Part shown: positions 1-11,859 of the stretch, in pieces
Position numbering within the stretch: position 1 is the first letter of the stretch
Layout of the letters: each line of letters begins with the position of its first letter
Source of the DNA: Charina bottae
Taxonomy: Eukaryota > Chordata > Lepidosauria > Squamata > Charinaidae
Reading direction: 5' to 3'
DNA length: 64,000 bases
Assembly (NCBI GenBank): GCA_023362775.1
Contig: JALMGJ010000014.1
Coordinates: forward strand, 1,488,001-1,552,000
Notes under the pieces: model-generated
Databases searched by the model: none
What the model was told of the DNA's origin: nothing
Seen by the model: the letters and a program-made list of their open reading frames with translations, nothing else
Translations under genes and position numbers: made by a program

Positions 1-147
1 CTGGAAAGCGGGGCTACTCCGCCCTCCGAGCCCCCCCCAACCAGCAAATCTTTTTTTCTATATTGTTGCCAAAAACCCTACTCGGATATTTCTACGAAAT
101 CACCAGGAGGAGTCGAGGTTGACTTGAAGGAGACTTGACAGTCTGAA

Positions 148-150
<3 letters not shown>

Positions 151-244
<94 letters not shown>

Positions 245-300
245 GGTTGGTCACACAATCTGCCAGATGTTTAGATTGGATATGGCATTTTTGTCCAGCT
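151..300. repeat. (CTG)n(ATT)n array and 58-base core
   Basis: About fifteen CTG units, then about fifteen ATT units, then GGTTGGTCACACAATCTGCC...GGCATTTTTGTCC. The core recurs at 7078-7137. Confidence 0.85.
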
Positions 301-1027
301 ATCGAGTCGTCGTCGTCATCATCCCACCTTCTTTAAATATACGTATATTTCAATGGTGTTACAGTCACTTGAGGGCCTACATTAGCATTTTAGAGGATTT
401 CCCCCCTCCACAGGGTGAGAGACTGCATTGCCAATTTTCAGCCATTGCTCCAGCTCTCCCGAGGGGCCCCCAGCACTGCAAAAAGAGAAAGGGGAGCGAG
501 GTCTGTTTGCCCACCCTGAACTTTAATAAGTACTGCAGTCTACCACCAGACAGACTGTAACACGGATGGAGTAGAATTCAGCCTGGCAAAACTTCTCAGG
601 GAAATAGAAACTTACAACAGAATCTTGTAAGAAAAGTGCATTTCAAATGCTGATTATTTATTGGGGGAAAAATGCTATCCCTCCTGCTTTTCACGTCTTA
701 GCAGGGTGGCCCAAGAGGGTTTCCTGTCTGAGGCAGCCCCCTCCCCCCTTCAATTCATAGGGCATTGTACTTAAAGCAAGTCCTTTTCAACCAGGAATGT
801 GCAAAATCCCCAAGGCCAGGGCTTCTGTTTCCATATTCCTGGCAGAAAAAGTCCAATGGCAAGAAATTAAATAGCCAACACTTTGCCACTTAAGCTTTTT
901 TGCCCAAAGCCACTCTTTCCTTCTGCTTCTTGGCAAGACTGGCAGCTCGCAACACGTTTAAAAACTCCACCAGCAACTAAACACTTAAACATAATTTAAA
1001 GCCAGACCTTAATGCGGAAAATAATTT

Positions 1028-1272
1028 TTGATCGTTCGGAGGTTCGAATCCCTAGCCCTGCCTGTGGAGTGAGCTCCCGCACTAGCTCCAGCTCTTGCCA
1101 ACCTAGCAATTCGAAAGCATGCAAATGCAAGTAGATTAATAGGTACCACTTCGGTGGGTAGGTAACAGCGTTCCACGCGCGTCATGCGGCCACATGACCG
1201 TGGAAGCGTCTTCCGACAATGCTGGCTCTTCGGACACAAATGTGCAGGGGGAACCTTTACCTTTACCTTTTT
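1028..1272 (+). mobile_element. tRNA-derived SINE with (ACCTTT)n tail
   Basis: Starts at a B-box-like GGTTCGAATCCC (the A-box part is missing), then GTCATGCGGCCACATGACCGTGGAAGCGTCTTCCGAC, and ends GGGGGAACCTTTACCTTTACC. Another copy lies at 23265-23411. Confidence 0.65.
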
Positions 1273-4094
1273 AATGGAACAACAACAACAAGGATGAGGA
1301 TGATATAATGCAATGATCCTGATTCATTTTAGACAGCCTTTCTATGCTCCACTAGAATTCTGCTCTCAACCAAACACTTGTGCCAAATGTTTGACACCTT
1401 ATTCTGAAGTTCCAAGTCACATCCAATGCAAGTCCTGATGGAACACCAGCCTCACTAGCCAGGTGCAAGATGGTGAGTCTTTTAGAGTTGCAAATGCCAA
1501 GGAAACCAGGAAAAGCCTCAGGGTCAACAAATAAACATTTAAGAAGCACCAGTCAGCTCCGCATTATCTATTCACTTGTAACACAATCTATCCTACAGAT
1601 ATTTCCTTGGAAGTAAATCTAATTGTGTTCTGTGCTGTTTGCTCTCAACCCAGGTCAGCAGTGGGTTGGAAGCTAGGAAAAAAATAGTTCGGTCTTGGTT
1701 TTGAACTAGGGTCAACCCCTACCCAAAAGGAACTGTCTGTATGCAGGAGCAGTGCCTCTGAGCATGTCCAGAGTGCTCCTCCCTTATCACAGTGGCCTGT
1801 GGCCCATATCAGGGGCAAAAAAAGAGCAAAGGGTGTATTACAACATCTGGAACAAAAATAACAAAAGCGAACTGCCCAGTTATTTTTAATAAATCAAGCA
1901 ACATTCATTCCCTTTCCTCCCCTGCTGTCTTTCATCCTCCAGGCAAATCGTTTTGTGCAGGCGCTGCAGAGAAATTAAGTTTAGCTTAGCTGAGGTAGAG
2001 CTATTTTTGGCTGTGTTAAAAATAAATCCAAGGAGACCGGGTGTTGTGCAGCGGTTGTTTTCTTTTGTTCCCCCAGCATTATTTATCTACTGGAATTTTA
2101 AGCCTCTCTTCGTCAGCACGCTACTGTCGCTCCATTTAATGCTGTCCGTGAGCAGAGAGATAAAAGCGCATTGGGGAGGCCAAGCGATGGGCTGGATGCG
2201 CGTGATCTCTAAGCAGCCGCAGGAAACGGACATCGCACAGCCGTTGTGTCTTCTGTGCGGCTCCACGTGGCTTGCAGATGTGTGTGCACAGCTGGAACAC
2301 AAGCCTGCAGGCCACACAGAGCTGTGAGTTCAGAAACACCCACAGGAGCATGGGATGGGGCGGCCATTCCGTGCATTTGCTTAGGTGGTTCCCGTGGGCC
2401 CGAGAGGATCAAATGCCAAACGGAATTGTTGGGTTTTTATAACCCTCGAGTCGTTTCGTTTTATAACTCTCGTTTCAGAACTCGGCAATAGACAATGCCC
2501 CAAATGATCCACTTTGTCCTGCAGGAGCAGGACAGCTGGCCAAAGCTGAACGGATCCTGTTACTACCCTTCCTTGGTGTTCGATGTTTACAGATATACTG
2601 CTCTTGCACAGGGAGGCTTTTGCTTTCTTCACTGCCATCGACAGTCCTCTTCTCCACCAGTGAACTTATAGTAACCTCCCCCAAGCTGACATCCTTGGCT
2701 GGGGACGATGGGCATTGGAAGGCAACATCTCTATACAGCTAGATGTTGGGGGTGGTTGGTCTGAACTCGAAACCCTTTCCGTTTGGTGGAAATCCAAGAA
2801 CTCTCGCTTGGTACGGCCAGGGCTGCCTCTGACAACTGAAGAGGCAACGCCTCTCCTGGGATGAGCCAGGATTCCTGGAAGCAAATTGGAGGTTCACCCG
2901 AGGACATGCGAGCGCCTCCGGGGGTGGCTCCCTGACTCTTCCAGCCTCTGCAAGGTCGGCCGAAGCCATCCAGGGCTTCAGCGGCTGCCAGCAGAGAGAA
3001 ACCGGGCAGGGGAGGGATCTGCACTGGCTGCGGAAAGCAGGCGAGGCCGCTTACCAGGCAGCCACTGCAAGTTGGTTTCATACGGAGGGACCCCAAAGGC
3101 CACGCGAAAGCTTTGACGGATCCAGCGGGTGGAGGGTGGGGTGGGTGCCGGGGCTGGGGGAAGAGAGAAGTAAAGATGCCGGAGGAATGCATGTGGAGTG
3201 CCCCGAGGCATTTCGCCCTAGCCTCTTGAAATTCTGGCAGGGGGCAACCCGCTGGCAATCAACTTGGTGGTGATACAATCTGGACCCTTCTTCTCCCTAC
3301 TAATTGCCCCTCTGCAAGATGCTGGCCTCTTGATCTACACAACCTTGGATGACCTACCAGCCGAGTATTTCACAAACCAGGGCCCCAGGCCAAGATGCGC
3401 CTTCGGGGGCTCTGCATTCAATATCAACCTCCTGGTTGTGACCTTCTGAATTTGTGGCTGGTGCCCAAAAGAGACCTGCTGAACACAGGGCTCCACTTGG
3501 GCTACGAAGCCCAGCTGGCGTCGTCTTACGCTACCAGGCTAGTCTTGCTGCACTGTTTTTATGGGAGGTGCCCAGTTCCTCTAATGGAAAGGAAGGAGAG
3601 AAGATGCCAGGATTAAAGTTGGAGTCCAGGGGTGGTGGGAGGGCACCCCCCCGGAAGACTGGCTACTGGTCCGCCTGCTGCTAGAAACAGGATGCTGGTT
3701 TGGTGTGAGCCAGCAGATTCTTCAACCCTTGCTGCTTCTCTCCCAAGCATGCCAGGGGGAAGGGCAACACAATGCGGAAGTAATGGAATGCCACACTACT
3801 GGTCACTTGCCAACCCCACCTCCTTGTGTAAAGGCACCGAGGTCACAGGCAACTAATGTGACCCCCCAACAAGGTAGGTTGAATGGCCAGAGGCTGCTAT
3901 CCCCACTCTATCACCACCACCACCCTCCTAAAATTCGTACCAGTTTTCCAGAAATCTGCCTTGTGATTTGCCCTTGAAATCTTGGAAACTATTCTTTTTG
4001 ACTTGCTGATTTGGGGTGGGTGGGTGTGGGTGGGTGTTTCCAACCGACCCCTGGTTGGAAAATAGCAGCAGGGGTCATTAAAGTCCCTGCAGAC

Positions 4095-4206
4095 CAGTGT
4101 TTCTCAAGCTCGGCAACTTTAAGACGCGTGGACTTCAATAGCTGGCTGGGGAGTTCTGGGAGTTGAAGTCCACACGTCTTAAAGTTGCCGAGCTTGAAAA
4201 ACACTG
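4095..4206. mobile_element. hAT-type palindromic MITE, family A
   Basis: CAGTGTTTCTCAAGC...GCTTGAAAAACACTG, with GGACTTCAA and GTTGAAGTCC inverted inside. No target duplication is visible. Confidence 0.8.
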
Positions 4207-4604
4207 GCCTAAGGAACATCCAACTATGTTCTGGGGAACCCAAGGATTCTGTGAGAATCTGATGGGCTCCTGTGGGAATCTGCGGCCAAAAATAATCACT
4301 CAAACACTCAAACCACCCGAGCTTTGTGTCTTAACCTGGAGTTCCAGGATTTTTTTTTTTAAACTAATGAGTTCCGCAGATTGAAAAAGTTTGAAAAAAA
4401 GAACACTGGACTGGGTTGAACTTTGGCTCATCTTACCAACTCCTTCTGTAATCCTTACGACAGACTGCTAACTCAGGTTTACTGCACTCGAATGAGTTAT
4501 ACCTTAACTATTAATAGAGATGGAGACTTCCTTACTTTGCAAATTAGGAACTAACATTAGTAGACCAAATAAAGTTACAGTGACAAACGAAGCAGAGGCT
4601 AGAC

Positions 4605-5164
4605 CAGGGTTTCTCAACCAGGGTTGCGTGGCACCTTAGGGTTCCGGGAGAGGTCACTAAGGGCTCCCTGGGAGATCACGATTTATTAAAAAAAATATTT
4701 CAAATTTGGGCAACTTCACATTGGAGAGGTAAATTCCATTCTTTATTTTTAGTCTAAGAACACGGTTCATGCATCCATCCATCCATCCATCCATCCATCC
4801 ATCCATCCATCTATCTATCTATCTGTAAAATTTATATCACCGCCCATCTTCCTCCACTGGAGGGACTCTGGGCGGTTTACAATAAAATAGTAAAAACAAA
4901 AACATAAAATATACATAAAATCTAATATAAAATTTTTAAAACAAGACTAGAATCCAGAGGCAAAAGTGGTAAAATGATCTTACTTAATCTAATGTAAAAG
5001 AGGAGCTCTCTAGGGTATTAGCCATCTATACAGGCCTACCCATGAAAGGAATGTAATAATTTTGTAACTTCTGGCCTATATTTGAGCCTGAATGTGCAGG
5101 GGTTCCCCGAGGCCTGGAAAATATTTCAAGGGTTCCTCCAGGTTCAAAAGGTTGAGAAGGGCTG
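4605..5164. mobile_element. hAT-type MITE, family B, with nested insertion
   Basis: Terminal inverted repeats CAGGGTTTCTCAACC / GGTTGAGAAGGGCTG. Perfect 8-base duplication GGCTAGAC at 4597-4604 and 5165-5172. About 250 bases (4772-5023), a (CATC)n(TATC)n-headed CR1-like tail, are inserted into it relative to the copy at 27618-27920. Confidence 0.85.
4772..5023 (-). mobile_element. CR1-like 3' tail nested in a MITE
   Basis: Starts with (CATC)n(TATC)n, then ATCACCGCCCATCTTCC...CTCTGGGCGGTTTACAATAAAAT. The same module occurs at about 19040-19325, 29110-29260 and 50440-50705, in different orientations and ending in short tandem arrays. Confidence 0.6.
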
Positions 5165-5582
5165 GGCTAGACTAATAGTCCACAGTTGTTAGGAAACGGG
5201 AAGTGGGGTGGGATAACCAAGTGGGAACCAACTGAAGGAAAAGCATTTAAAAATCTGCAGGGCTTCCCGTGATGCGCCAGGCGTGTTGCAATTCTGCAGG
5301 CAGCACTAGGAAGCGGGACGGCAAAGGCGGACCAATGTTTCTCGCCACTTCCAAGTGTGTTTGTTCCAAATGTATGCCGAAGCCCATCGCAGATCTAGCT
5401 ACCCTAACCCTTCTCTGAGCTTGAAAAGCAAAGTAGATTTAGTTACGGCTTGGCCTGGAGACCCCCAGAAATCTTAGGCTGTTGACCAGCCTGGATTACA
5501 CATCCTAGAAGAAGTTCTGCTGAAAAGCCCACCTGGATGGCTCCATGAAATCGCTCAATTTGAAGGAGATTTTACATCTGTT

Positions 5583-5819
5583 GAGAGCCAGTTTGGTGTA
5601 GTGTTTAAGGCACCAGGCTAGAAACGGGGAGACGTGAGTTATAGTCCTGCCATAGGCACGAAGCAAGCTGGTTGACCTTGGGCCAGTCCCTCTCTCAGCC
5701 CCAGGAAGGAGGCAATGGCAAACCACTTCCGAAAAATCTTGCCAAGAAAACTGCAGGGACTTGTCCAGGCAGTCTCCGAGAATCGGACACGATTGAATGG
5801 ATAAAAAAATTAAAAAATA
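5583..5819 (+). mobile_element. Sauria-type SINE
   Basis: A tRNA-related head (AGCCAGTTTGGTGTAGTG...TTAAGGCACCAGGCTAG), the conserved GACCTTGGGCCAGTC and GGCAAACCACTTCCG core, and a BovB-like tail (GAATCGGACACGATTGAA). Flanked by the direct repeat TTACATCTGTT (5572-5582 and 5820-5830). Confidence 0.85.
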
Positions 5820-7077
5820 TTACATCTGTTAGAGAGCCACAATACATTTCAAAGCTAATGTCACCACCTAGCCTGCTGAATCGGTCAGCTTGTTAAATTA
5901 ATTCTGGCACGTGCAGCGTTGTCCAGCGCTTATGAGTCTTCAGGGCCAGCCACAAGCCGGGGGGGGGGGGGGGAATGAGGAGGGGAAGGGGTGGAGAGAG
6001 ACATTTCTGGGATGCTGTGGGGAGAAAAGGGAGAAGAAGAAACGTGGAATAGCCTTTCCTTAAGGCAGAGAGGTAGAACATGGGTCAGAAGGCCCATCAG
6101 CATCCTTTCTGCAGCCATCATCGCCCTTAGAAAAGGCACTCCTGAGTTTTTCAGCCCTTTGCTTTTTTTGAGGGGGTGCGAGTCGTAAGTTATGCAGGGG
6201 AGAATGGATCCCTTAAGCCTTGCACCACCACTTCCGTCCCCCAAAGAACCCCACCCTATTGGCAAGTGCCGATTTCAACCCGCCCTGCGGGTTGCAACCC
6301 CAAGCCGACAAAAACTGTGCGCCTCTGATTTAAAAACCACATCTGCTCAAGCGACTGATGTGCAAGATGCGGCTTCCTAAGAAAAGGGCCCACCACTCAG
6401 CCCGATGGCTGAATTAATCCATTTCCTAGGTTCTCACAAATGTGGTGCAGACGGTAAACAGAAGGCTTGGGTTGATGCAACATGCTGGGCTGCATACCAG
6501 GAAGGGGGGGGGGGGCGGGAGGGGGGGAGAAGGCAGCGCTTAATTGTTTGCATTTGTACATTCAACAACTGAGAATGGCTTGATCTGAGCCCTGCCCTTA
6601 GTTACCAGAAAGACAACACAGCTCCTGAATTGCGAGCCAGAGACAACAAGCTGCAGTTGTTCCTTTACCAGAGGAAATGTGCTCTGTGCATGGCCAGGGG
6701 CAACTTCCTTTACCGGGGTCTGTGAAATGCAAGACCTGACTTACAAGAAGCCGCTGGGCGGAGCCCTTCAGCCGAATTCTGCTCTTTTTCTCATCTAGCT
6801 GGAATTGCAAACACACCACCTTTTTAGGCGTTCATGGGCTACCCATCCTTGCGTGCAAATACGTAAGAATCTCTACCAATAAAAACTGCATGGGGCATCG
6901 GGGGCTTTGCCATTCCTGCCAGAGCCCCACGGGTTAACTGCAAACATGCTCGGCCTGCTGAAAAGATCACCTTGTTAGCAAAGCTGGTGGCTACAGGCAT
7001 GCCAACAAAGGGAGCAAACTTTCTGTCCCCAGTTGCCCCCTCCAAGCTTGGTTGGAGAAAGGCAACACAGTATTATC

Positions 7078-7132
7078 ATTATGGTTGATCGCACAGTCAG
7101 CCAGATGTTTAGACTGGATTTGGCATTTTGTC

Positions 7133-7176
<44 letters not shown>

Positions 7177-7222
7177 CCATCACCATCACCATCACCATCA
7201 CCATCACCATCACCATCACCAT
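7078..7222. repeat. 58-base core and (ATC)n(ACCATC)n array
   Basis: ATGGTTGATCGCACAGTCAG...GGCATTTTGTCC followed by ATC and then ACCATC tandem units. The poly-His and poly-Ser reading frames are artefacts. Confidence 0.85.
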
Positions 7223-8399
7223 CTCAATCTAGTCTAATTAAACACAATAGGGTGGGCCATGAGAATCACCCGATCTACTCCTTTTTGTTGATTTAAGACA
7301 GCAGCACAGAGGGGGGCAAAAAGAAGAAAGAGATAGGCAGAACCCACCCCAGGATTCACCTCCATGCCAGGCGGGGGGGGGGGGGGGGCAGGGGAATGCA
7401 ACAAGGCCCTCCCTTCAGTTTCCTCCCCCCCCAGGAGGCTGCCGGGCCACCAGCAGCGAAAGAGTCAACCTGGCAGATTTTCTGTCTCCCTGACTCTCTG
7501 TCCTTGGCACAGGGTTCCTGGTTTTTACGTAACAGATATAATCACTTAATACTTGCTCGGGAACATGCACAGAAGCTCACTCACACACAGGCACACCAGC
7601 TTGTTATGTCAATAGTCCTCAGAGACGTTTAGGGAAGGCTGTGGCCCTGCAGAGGAGCAGAGGGTCGTCCACAGAGGCCGTGTTTAACTTCGCCGTCCAA
7701 AAGGGCCTCTCCTGTACCTGGCATTCCCACACGTCAAGAGTTCATGGGTGGCTGCTGTTCCCGACCTTGTACCCAGTCACTCAGGTTTCCGTGGCTCAAG
7801 AACAGAGAGAGCCCAAGGCCACAGCGGGCTGGTGGAAGCCGGTGACCGGCATTTAATCACGTCTGACCTCACCTGGACACAGCAAAATTAGGCCACTGGG
7901 CCATGCCCTTGTTGACCCAGGGTACCATGGCAGTACAAACCGGCTGTGCTCCTGGTGAGCTGAGGGCATTTGATGCCCGGAGCATGCCAAGGGTGTGTTG
8001 GAAAAAAAACCCAGGTACACTTGCAATGAATGGAAAACAGGAGGTTACAGAGGTCAATGTAGTTAAGAAGGAAACGGGGCTGTAAGGGTTTGGATCTTCA
8101 AGTCTCACAGCAGCAGATGGTTACAGAGACTTCTGCCCAGCAAGGAGCAGTAAACTGAATGGTGGGTCAGCTGTGTTCACACTGCCAATTACCTCCCCCA
8201 TTTTAAAAATCTGCTAAAATTTAGCAAAGAGAGGTCACTTTGGGAACAACAAGATTGGGTGGTACGATGCGTGAAGGCAAACATAATGGGTAAACATAAT
8301 GTCAAAATTAAGAAGAAAACTGTTAAAATGAACATTGAAACTAGACCAATAGGATTCCACCTGGATAAAAGCACTGATTCTGAAATGGAAAGTCTACAA

Positions 8400-8509
8400 C
8401 AGGGTTTCTCAGCCTGAGCCACTTTGAGATGGGTGGACTTCAACTCCCAGAATTCCCCAGCCAGAATTCTGGGAGTTGAAGTCCACCCATCTTAAAGTGG
8501 CCCAGGCTG
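8400..8509. mobile_element. MITE family A copy
   Basis: CAGGGTTTCTCAGCC...GGCCCAGGCTG; flanks GTCTACAA and GTCTACAG (7 of 8). Confidence 0.85.
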
Positions 8510-8964
8510 GTCTACAGCCTGGCTCAGCAAAGTATTTTATATCCAATAGAAGGAATATAGGTAACTCAGGGTTGAACTGTGGAGGACTCATTTATATGCT
8601 GGAGACATGGCTCCTGTAGAAAGACGTTTGCCGCTTGCCATTTTTAATGAATCTTTGTTTTACGTTTAAAAACTGATAGCCTCAACAATTAGGGACTCTT
8701 TTTGGTGCATTAAAAAGCTTTTTTCTTAACAACCCAATTAATTCTACTAAGAAATGGATGAAATGTGGCATCTCCCATTAAGATAACTATCTGTACTTAT
8801 GAAATCCTGCGGTCTTTGCTGCTACCTCGAGAAATCTCCTTTGCGCTGGCTCTGGCACATTTCAATATTGGGTTGCATGAAATGAGCCCCCCCCGTTTCC
8901 CTGGCCCCCTGGAAAACGCACAGCCGCCCTTCCCACCCCACTCCAAACGGGGGGAGCCCCTTAC

Positions 8965-9749
8965 CGGAGCCACCTTGCTCAGGACGTCGGTCCGGCTGTT
9001 GGCCCGCTCCCACTGCTGAACGGAGGAGCGGCTGGTGGGGCGCAGGGTGGGGGTGATGACTTCCGGGGTGGGGCCGTGGAGGCCGGGTGCCGGGGAGCGC
9101 CCCCCTTTGCGGCCGAAGGACTCCAGGTAGTCTTTGACGTAATCCGAGTGTCTGGTGCTCTGGTAAAATCCCTGGAGGCTACACAACTCTTGGTGGTTGC
9201 GGGTGACGAAGGGGCTGCGCGTCGAGGTGCAGGGGTCTGAAGACAGCTGCATGGTGGAGAGGTCGCGAGCCAAGTCGGAGTGGCTGCTGGATTTCTTGCG
9301 TCCCAGCGGGGTGGAGCCATAGCTGGTGGAGGGCCCGCTCCCGAAGGGGTAGTTGCTGGCACCCCCACTCAGCCCTCCGCTCCCGGGGGCCCGCACGGGG
9401 ACCCGGCTGAAGCCGATGCTCAGCCGGGTGCCCGAGTCGGGGCGCTGGAGCAGCCGCCCGCCCCCGTCAAAGTTCAAGGAAGAGGAGGAGGAGGTGGCCC
9501 CCGACGTCCGCAGGTGGGTGGAAGCCAAGTAGCTGGAAGGGGTGGTGGGCTTGTAGTTGACCTTCTCTTTGTCTGGGTATGAGGAGGACAGGTTGGAAGA
9601 GTAGGAGGAATAGGTGCCATAGCTGGTGGAGGCTTTGCTGCAAGGCAAGGTGTCCGAGTAGCGAGGAGAGTCTACGTAGCGCTTCAAGGTGGAAGACAGC
9701 TGGGACATCCTGAGGGACGGGGCGCTGGGGGAGATGCGGGTGGCATTGA
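8965..9749 (-). CDS. USP2: USP2 coding exon: N-terminal extension of the long isoform (partial gene)
   Basis: USP2 is a deubiquitinase that removes ubiquitin from substrates such as cell-cycle and circadian regulators. This exon encodes only the isoform-specific, disordered, Ser/Gly/Tyr-rich N-terminus: 248 codons from the ATG at 9708-9706 to the donor at 8965/8964 (CCG|GTAAGG, phase 0). The acceptor is a pyrimidine tract ending ttgcag before 9749, leaving 41 bases of 5'UTR. Blocks shared with the mammalian long isoform are MSQLSSTLKRY at residues 1-11, SDLARDL near 144-150, ELCSLQGFYQ near 174-183, YLESFGRKG near 194-202 and PEVITPTLRP near 215-224. The mammalian extension is of similar length (about 250-260). 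The start has A at -3. The catalytic Cys and His boxes lie in later exons, which I did not find in 1-8964. Identification is firm; the isoform assignment rests on family knowledge. Confidence 0.93.
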
Positions 9750-11345
9750 CTGCAAGAGAGCAGAAGCAGGACCTGTTAGCTGGAGGGGCTGGGCTTAATG
9801 GTGCCCTTGCCCTCTGACACCCCCCCTCCAGGATCAGCTCGCACAGAGGAGCAGAAAGAGACACCGCTGCCTTCCAAACATTGTTGGCTAACCGATTCTC
9901 CAGGTCACGCCACTGACTGAATCCGTGAAGTCAGCCGGGGCAGCCCCTAGTCAACCAGGCCTGATCCAGGAAACTGAGAAGGCTGGCCTCTGGTCGGTTC
10001 TTGGATGAAGGAGCGCCTGGTGTGGGAGGCCCAGGGCTGCTGGCTGGACTGGGAAGTCCACCCCCCACCCCAAATTGAACCAACCCTCCTCTGTATGGTG
10101 CCCAGAAAATGACAAGAACGTGTGAATGGGTCTACCTAAGTCTACGAGAGGCTGGGCTCAACTTGAAGGGGGCTTGACCCAAATCAAAGGATCTCTCCCG
10201 TTGGGGGAGATGGGCGATCATATAAAATAAATAAATAAATAAATCTGCATTTCAAAAGCCTTGGGCTGGAAATAGGCAGTGGCAAACCACTTCCAGATGG
10301 GTGCCAAGAAAACCACACAGACTTTTTATCCAGGTAATTTTCTTGGAAGCCGCAGTGATACTTAGCAAGAAGCGTTCACCCAGGACGGTGTTTCGGCTTC
10401 CCAGTCCAGCCTACATGATGGTCTCCCATCCAAGCCATTATTACTATTACTACTATTATTATTATTACTACTACTATCATCACCATCACCACCATCATCA
10501 TTATTATTATTAAAACACAAAAACACCACCAACTGAATGGGGAAAAAATGATAAATAGTGGTTATTCAGTGAGAAAAAAAATCCTGGATATGGTGATTAA
10601 ATTCAGTGTGACAAAAAAGAGAGGAAAAAAAGGCTAATTAACAGAGAGAAAGAGGGAGAGAGAGAAGATCCATAGAACATCCATTGGCATCAATATAAAA
10701 TTAATTCCATCTTTCAGCTAATTAAATCTAGACCAAATAGGTTCATTTTGCTCCAGCTTCTCATTTCTGGAACACAAAAGACTTTTCAAAAATAGAGAAC
10801 AGACTCATATCCTGAATCTGTTCCTTAATATCAAGAGGCAGGTTTCCTTCCGTTTACATAAAACCATCCTCTTTATCATGCCCCCGACTCAGTAGAGTGA
10901 AAGCTTTTCAGGCGATGGCAAAGTCTATCCTACCAATGCAATTCAGCCACATGTTATGTCCCCCACCTGAGCAGTAAGTCTGCCCCCACTTAGCTTTTCC
11001 AAGATCAGCTGCTGCCAAGACGGGCTGGTACCATCTGATGGGAAGGGTTTCTACTTAACTCTTAATGACACCCAACCGTCCCTTGTCCTTGCCCCACCTG
11101 CTCCTCTGTGGGAAGCATGCCCACTGATGTGCCCTCCAAGGACAGGGGCAGCCCTTGGGGGTGAACAAGGTGACACACTCAACTTGAAGGTTTCCAGGCA
11201 GGAGACGTGTTCTCTGCTAGCCAGGAGGGCAGAACTGAATAGGCGGGTTGAGCCATGGGAAAGTAGGCCCGTTTCTATGGGTCATTAGGTGAGCCTTCTT
11301 GATGAACCAAACAGTGGGACAATGGGACAATCTGGGTAGTAGACA
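9750..11345 (-). other. USP2 intron 1, 3' part: mostly unannotated sequence
   Basis: The acceptor side of the intron that follows the putative first exon. A CR1-like 3' tail fragment with an (AAAT)n end sits near 10190-10245. A short Sauria-SINE-like fragment (GGCAGTGGCAAACCACTTCC type) lies at about 10256-10330, and a mixed trinucleotide array at 10436-10513. 10600-10780 is AT-rich and repeat-poor, with two TTAATT/CTAATTAAA blocks. No coding exon is seen. Confidence 0.5.
10436..10513. repeat. Mixed trinucleotide array (ATT/ACT/ATC)n
   Basis: Imperfect tandem trinucleotides, 78 bases. Confidence 0.9.
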
Positions 11346-11350
11346 GTCTC

Positions 11351-11388
<38 letters not shown>

Positions 11389-11514
11389 CCATCCATCCAT
11401 CCATCCATCCATCCATCCATCCATCCATCCATCCATCCTATATCCATATCCATATCCATATCCATATCCATATCCATATCCATATCCATATCCATATCCA
11501 TATCCATATCCATT
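11346..11514. repeat. Compound microsatellite (CTGT)n (ATCC)n (ATATCC)n
   Basis: Three arrays in series: CTGT, then ATCC, then a long hexamer ATATCC run that abuts the BovB tail. The apparent poly-(Met-Asp) and (Ile-Ser) reading frames are artefacts. Confidence 0.95.
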
Positions 11515-11625
11515 GTTGTTCAGTCGTTTAGTCGTGTCCGACTCTTCGTGACCTCATGGACCATAGCACGCCAGGCCTTCCTGTCCTCCACTGTCTCCCG
11601 GAGTTTACTCAAATTCATGTTCATT
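11515..11625 (-). mobile_element. RTE-BovB LINE 3' fragment
   Basis: The minus strand encodes the BovB ORF2 C-terminus ([27 protein letters not shown], stop at 11522-11520), followed by the typical GACTGAACAACAA tail. The tail runs directly into (TGGATA)n, and the same hexamer flanks the 5' side at 11626-11650. BovB is abundant in squamates and is the classic horizontally transferred vertebrate LINE. Confidence 0.85.
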
Positions 11626-11654
11626 AATCCATATCCATATCCATATCCACCCAC

Positions 11655-11850
11655 CCACCTTTCATACAAGAGCTCAAAGCAGCATACATAACCCTGCCTC
11701 TTCCTTTCCTCCACAACAACCCTCCGAGGCAGCTTGGGCTAAGGAAGTGTGACTCTGGGCCAGTCACCCACTGAGTGGCTAAGGGGGAATACAACTTGAC
11801 CCTGCCTGGTGTCAATCCAAGATCCTAACTACTACCCCACAGTGGCTGTC
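11655..11850 (-). mobile_element. MIR-like CORE-SINE
   Basis: Contains the CCTCCACAACAACCCTCCGAGG...GGGCCAGTCACCCA...GATCCTAACTACTACCCCAC progression typical of amniote MIR-type SINEs, with the tRNA-like end on the right (minus orientation). Confidence 0.55.
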
Positions 11851-11859
11851 ATCACAGGC

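Larger units (their letters stand above)
1..8964 (-). other. USP2 intron downstream of the N-terminal coding exon
   Basis: I looked for the protease-core signatures on the minus strand (the Cys-box region LGNTCFMNS and the short-isoform first exon) and found none. The whole stretch is therefore interpreted as one intron. Between the repeats listed separately, 301-1024, 1273-4094, 5831-7077 and 7223-8391 show no coding or structural signal beyond poly-G runs at about 5959-5973, 6503-6529 and 7372-7388. Confidence 0.6.

Noticed and set aside
7052..7237. Poly-His protein
   Set aside because: Translation of the (ATC)n/(ACCATC)n array.
8189..8591. Minus-strand short frames reading WATLRWVDFNSQNSG
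   Set aside because: This peptide recurs wherever a family-A MITE lies (also at 37.9, 53.8 kb); it is the translated MITE arm.
1..8964. Possible USP2 protease-core exons or the short-isoform first exon
   Set aside because: No minus-strand match to the Cys-box or the known short-isoform leader was found; judged absent, though a very short exon could be missed by eye.
11346..11515. CRISPR-like regular spacing
   Set aside because: Units are 4-6 bases with no spacers; a compound microsatellite in a eukaryotic genome.
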